Positions 6,429-8,301 of a stretch of DNA of 8,301 nucleotides are shown here, in pieces. Source of the DNA: CBFCZU01 sp965602635. Its GTDB lineage: Bacteria; Planctomycetota; Phycisphaerae; SM23-33. Made by a program: the position numbers and the translations under genes. The stretch covers positions 1-8,301 of the forward strand of contig CBFCZU010000190.1 of assembly GCA_965602635.1 (NCBI GenBank). Direction: 5' to 3'. Positions within the stretch are counted from its first letter, which is position 1; the number at the start of each line of letters is the position of its first letter. Under the pieces are notes generated by a model. That model did not search any database. It worked only from the letters and a program-made list of their open reading frames with translations, and was not told the DNA's origin.

Positions 6429-7361
6429 ATGGCTATCGAAACATTTCACACGCTGATCGCCCGCAACAAGCGGAACAGCTTCGCCATCATCGCCGTCTTC
6501 CTGCTCTTCTTCGTCGCGATCGGCATGCTCATCGGATGGGTCTGGGGAGGGACCTGGGCCTTTTCGGTGGTGGTCGCCTGCGTGGCCGCGATAGTCGCCT
6601 TCCTGCTGACCCTGATGAGCTACTACAGCGGCTCCTCGGCCATACTGTCGATCTCCAAGGCAAAGCAGTTGCAGAAATCCGACGACCCGCAACTCTTCAA
6701 CGTCGTCGAGGAGCTGACCATCGCCGGCGGCGTTCCCATGCCGAAGATTTACGTCATCGACGACACCGCCCCGAACGCCTTCGCCACCGGGCGCAACCCC
6801 CAACACGCCGTCGTCGCCATCACCACCGGCCTGCGGCAGAAGCTCAACCGCGACGAGCTTCAGGGCGTCATGGCCCACGAGATCAGCCACGTGCGGAACT
6901 ACGACATCCTCTTCGCCATGCTGATGGCGGTCATGGTGGGCGTGCTGGTGATGCTCTGCGACGTGTTCCTGCGCAGCCTCTGGTTCGGCGGAGGCCGGCG
7001 GAGGAGGAGGAGCTCGCGCGAGGGCGGCAACCCCTTGGAGATAATCCTGGTGATCGTCGCAATCGTGCTGGCGATCGTCGCGCCGATCCTTGCCCGCATC
7101 ATCCAGATGACCATGAGCCGCCAGCGCGAGTACCTCGCCGACGCCTCCGCGATCGAGCTCACGCGCAACCCCGAGGGCCTGGCCAGCGCGCTGTCGAGGA
7201 TCACCAACGATCCGGAGGTCCTGGAGGTCGCCAACCGCGCCACCGCCCACCTTTACATCGCCCACCCCATCAAGAAGTCCGAGAAGCGGGCGTCATCGAT
7301 CTTCGACACCCACCCGCCGATCAAGGACCGCATCGGCCGACTGCTGAGCCTGACGACCTGA
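6429..7361 (+). CDS. htpX: HtpX-type M48 family zinc metalloprotease
   Basis: An integral-membrane zinc endopeptidase that degrades misfolded or damaged membrane proteins, working beside FtsH in E. coli. The 310-residue product has two N-terminal membrane segments (about 18-36 and 43-62) and the cytoplasmic protease core with VYVID-like KIYVIDDTAPNAFATGRNP (106-124). The zinc site is H150-E151-I152-S153-H154 (HEISH, a conservative form of HELSH), with the third ligand E234 in SRQREYLADA. Further hydrophobic segments lie at about 158-180 and 204-222, joined by an Arg-rich loop, GGGRRRRRSSREGG (187-200). The C terminus carries FDTHPPIKDRI (292-302). Length is usual. ATG at 6429 fits the family N terminus, but the Shine-Dalgarno is weak (GGAG 13 bases upstream). 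It follows lemA and converges on the MBL-fold gene with 9 bases between stops. Confidence 0.96.
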   Translation: MAIETFHTLIARNKRNSFAIIAVFLLFFVAIGMLIGWVWGGTWAFSVVVACVAAIVAFLLTLMSYYSGSSAILSISKAKQLQKSDDPQLFNVVEELTIAGGVPMPKIYVIDDTAPNAFATGRNPQHAVVAITTGLRQKLNRDELQGVMAHEISHVRNYDILFAMLMAVMVGVLVMLCDVFLRSLWFGGGRRRRRSSREGGNPLEIILVIVAIVLAIVAPILARIIQMTMSRQREYLADASAIELTRNPEGLASALSRITNDPEVLEVANRATAHLYIAHPIKKSEKRASSIFDTHPPIKDRIGRLLSLTT

Positions 7362-7375
7362 CCCGCCGCGTCAGG
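7357..7375. terminator. Shared hairpin over the stop codons of htpX and the MBL-fold gene
   Basis: CCTGAC (7357-7362) pairs perfectly with GTCAGG (7370-7375) around the loop CCGCCGC. The stem contains the whole TGA of htpX (7359-7361) and the whole TGA of the opposite gene (7373-7371). No T tract flanks it on either strand. A two-way transcription stop or 3'-end structure is inferred from its position. Confidence 0.45.
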
Positions 7376-8087
7376 ATACGCCATCGAAGGTGAGGACGCT
7401 GCCCACGCACGGCAGTTCGCAGCGTGGACCGAAGTGGCGCTCGAACTGCTCCCGCGCCTTGTCTCCCGAACAATGGCACGGCGCGGCCCGCCGGACACCC
7501 AGGCCTTCCAGGCGCCCGATGGCGTCCTGGATCTGCCCGGGCGAGCAGGGGCCCATGTGGAACCCGCCCATCACTGCGACCACCGGGCCGGCGCATGCCC
7601 CGGCGCCCAGCTCGGCCATCTCCACAATCCCCGGATGCGCGCAGCCGGTGATCAGCAGCCAACCTTCCGCCGTCCTGAGGCACAGCCCGTGCTCGGGGAT
7701 CGCCTTCTGCCCGAGCGTGCCGGTGGTGAGCGCGTCGGGGCATATCTGAACCGAGGCCGGCGCATCGACCGCCTTCCCGCCGGCAGAGCGGATCGCCTCC
7801 TTCAGCGAGGCCGGGAAACCCTCGGCCATGTACACGTCGATTCCGCCGCGAGCCTGGAGGAATGCCTCCAGCCCGCCGGTATGGTCGCCGTGGGGGTGCG
7901 AGAGCACGATCGCGTCGATGGCTTCCGGGGCGATGCGCATGGCGCGCATGTTTTCCAGCAGCACCTGCCCGTCGCCGCCGGTGTCGAAGAGGATCGTCCT
8001 GTCCAGTCCCTGGATCACACACGCGAAGCCCCAGGCGGGCGTTAGGTCCTCGCGCCCGGGGTTGTTGTCGAAAACGATGGATAGCAC
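7371..8087 (-). CDS. Metallo-beta-lactamase-fold hydrolase, COG1237-like
   Basis: A 238-residue MBL-fold protein without a signal peptide. It resembles the COG1237 group, annotated after a methanogen dihydropterin-ribofuranosylaminobenzene phosphate synthase; in bacteria the substrate is unknown. Metal motifs are complete: SHPHGDHTGG (63-72, H64/H66/D68/H69), GCAHPGI (148-154, H151), GGFHMG (174-179, H177) and the terminal PCHCSGDKA (203-211, H205). The N terminus VFDNNPGREDLTPAWGFACV is typical of this group. I place the start at GTG 8087, preceded by AAAGGG at 7 bases; another GTG at 8108 would add seven residues without a better site. It is a lone minus-strand gene, convergent with htpX and divergent from tRNA-Leu. 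No recognisable promoter was found upstream. Confidence 0.9.
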   Translation of the reverse strand: MLSIVFDNNPGREDLTPAWGFACVIQGLDRTILFDTGGDGQVLLENMRAMRIAPEAIDAIVLSHPHGDHTGGLEAFLQARGGIDVYMAEGFPASLKEAIRSAGGKAVDAPASVQICPDALTTGTLGQKAIPEHGLCLRTAEGWLLITGCAHPGIVEMAELGAGACAGPVVAVMGGFHMGPCSPGQIQDAIGRLEGLGVRRAAPCHCSGDKAREQFERHFGPRCELPCVGSVLTFDGVS

Positions 8088-8094
8088 GATATTG

Positions 8095-8100
8095 CCCTTT
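8095..8100 (-). promoter_or_regulatory. Ribosome binding site for the MBL-fold gene
   Basis: Minus-strand AAAGGG (8100-8095) lies seven bases before GTG at 8087. Together with the family N terminus it favours this start over GTG at 8108. Confidence 0.55.
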
Positions 8101-8167
8101 CTTTGCACGCCGCGGTCTCGCCGGAGTCCAAAGCCTAACTCCTGCCGGCCCGCGACTCACGCCTTTT

Positions 8168-8181
8168 CGCCCGGCCGGGCG
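8168..8181. promoter_or_regulatory. Perfect 14-base palindrome between the MBL gene and tRNA-Leu
   Basis: CGCCCGGCCGGGCG is identical on both strands. It lies in the 166-base divergent gap, about 80 bases before the MBL start and 33 bases before the predicted tRNA-Leu -35. It could be an operator, though the G/C-only composition makes chance more likely than for a mixed palindrome. No T tract follows it on either strand, so a terminator role is not supported. Confidence 0.35.
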
Positions 8182-8213
8182 GCCGTCGGAACGAGAGCGC
8201 ATGCTGCTGAGAC

Positions 8214-8242
8214 TTGCCCGAACTTGCCGATTGTCATACAGT
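8214..8242 (+). promoter_or_regulatory. Predicted promoter for tRNA-Leu
   Basis: TTGCCC (8214-8219) and TACAGT (8237-8242), both 4/6 matches to consensus, are separated by 17 bases. The start would fall near 8249, a few bases before the mature tRNA 5' end at 8254. Position and spacing are good. Confidence 0.5.
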
Positions 8243-8253
8243 GCCGCTTGCCC

Positions 8254-8301
8254 GCCGAAGTGGCGGAATTGGCAGACGCGCGGGATTCAAAATCCCGTGG
8301 C
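8254..8301 (+). tRNA. tRNA-Leu (anticodon CAA), partial, cut by window end
   Basis: The visible 48 bases are the 5' part of a leucine tRNA: acceptor 5' strand GCCGAAG (8254-8260), D-arm region TGGCGGAATTGGCAGACGCG, and anticodon stem CGGGA/TCCCG (8281-8285, 8293-8297). The loop TTCAAAA holds the anticodon CAA (8288-8290), which reads UUG. The window stops inside the start of the variable region, so the long class II arm, the T arm and the 3' acceptor strand are not seen. Confidence 0.93.

Noticed and set aside
6339..7265. 308-codon minus-strand frame opposite htpX
   Set aside because: It is antisense to a gene with a complete M48 zinc site, has biased His/Asp/Gly-rich composition, and matches no family I know.
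6362..7393. 343-codon plus-strand frame overlapping htpX in another frame
   Set aside because: It is Arg/His/Pro-rich without motifs, and is displaced by the clear HtpX reading frame.
7321..8202. 293-codon minus-strand frame overlapping the MBL gene in another frame
   Set aside because: The MBL frame carries intact metal motifs; this frame gives low-complexity Arg/Gly/Ala sequence and overlaps the end of htpX.

Overview
This is a compact, high-GC bacterial chromosomal segment carrying nine complete protein genes, one complete tRNA gene and one tRNA gene cut by the window edge. No gene-free stretch exceeds about 265 bases. The gene set (S16, TrmD, L19, YraN, TatD, LemA, HtpX) is bacterial housekeeping. 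A Gram-negative lineage of the Planctomycetota/PVC type would fit the high GC, the frequent GTG starts, and an rpsP-trmD-rplS cluster lacking ffh and rimM. That placement is a low-confidence inference.

Layout, left to right. Positions 1-96 hold a short dispersed-repeat-like sequence with a perfect 12-base inverted repeat. Then comes tRNA-Asn(GTT) on the minus strand with a good sigma70-type promoter behind it. A DUF401-type multi-pass membrane protein (318-1676, plus) converges on a six-gene minus-strand block. Read 5' to 3' on the minus strand, that block is rpsP, trmD, rplS, yraN, tatD, moxR. Spacings are tight: trmD/rplS overlap by 4 bases, rplS/yraN are 1 base apart, and the other gaps are 35 to 88 bases. 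A promoter (TTGTAA-N16-TACAAT) precedes rpsP. The divergent 5517-5778 region also carries a likely promoter for the plus-strand pair lemA-htpX. htpX converges on a metallo-beta-lactamase-fold hydrolase gene (minus) across 9 bases. The window ends inside tRNA-Leu(CAA) on the plus strand.

Functionally, rpsP-trmD-rplS is the conserved translation cluster: ribosomal proteins plus the m1G37 methylase that guards reading frame. It is extended here by a nuclease-like protein (YraN), a TatD metal-dependent hydrolase and a MoxR AAA+ ATPase. LemA and HtpX form a recurrent membrane pair linked to envelope stress and proteolysis. The DUF401 protein and the MBL-fold protein are the least understood genes.

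I see no CRISPR array, transposon, prophage or obvious new defence system; the window reads as an ordinary core-genome region. The most notable points are: both convergent gene pairs share a hairpin built over their stop codons; TrmD has Glu where the catalytic Asp is expected; the MoxR ATPase lacks its usual DUF58/VWA partners; the rpsP leader and the lemA-htpX gap hold distinct hairpins; and a perfect 14-base palindrome lies between the MBL gene and tRNA-Leu.
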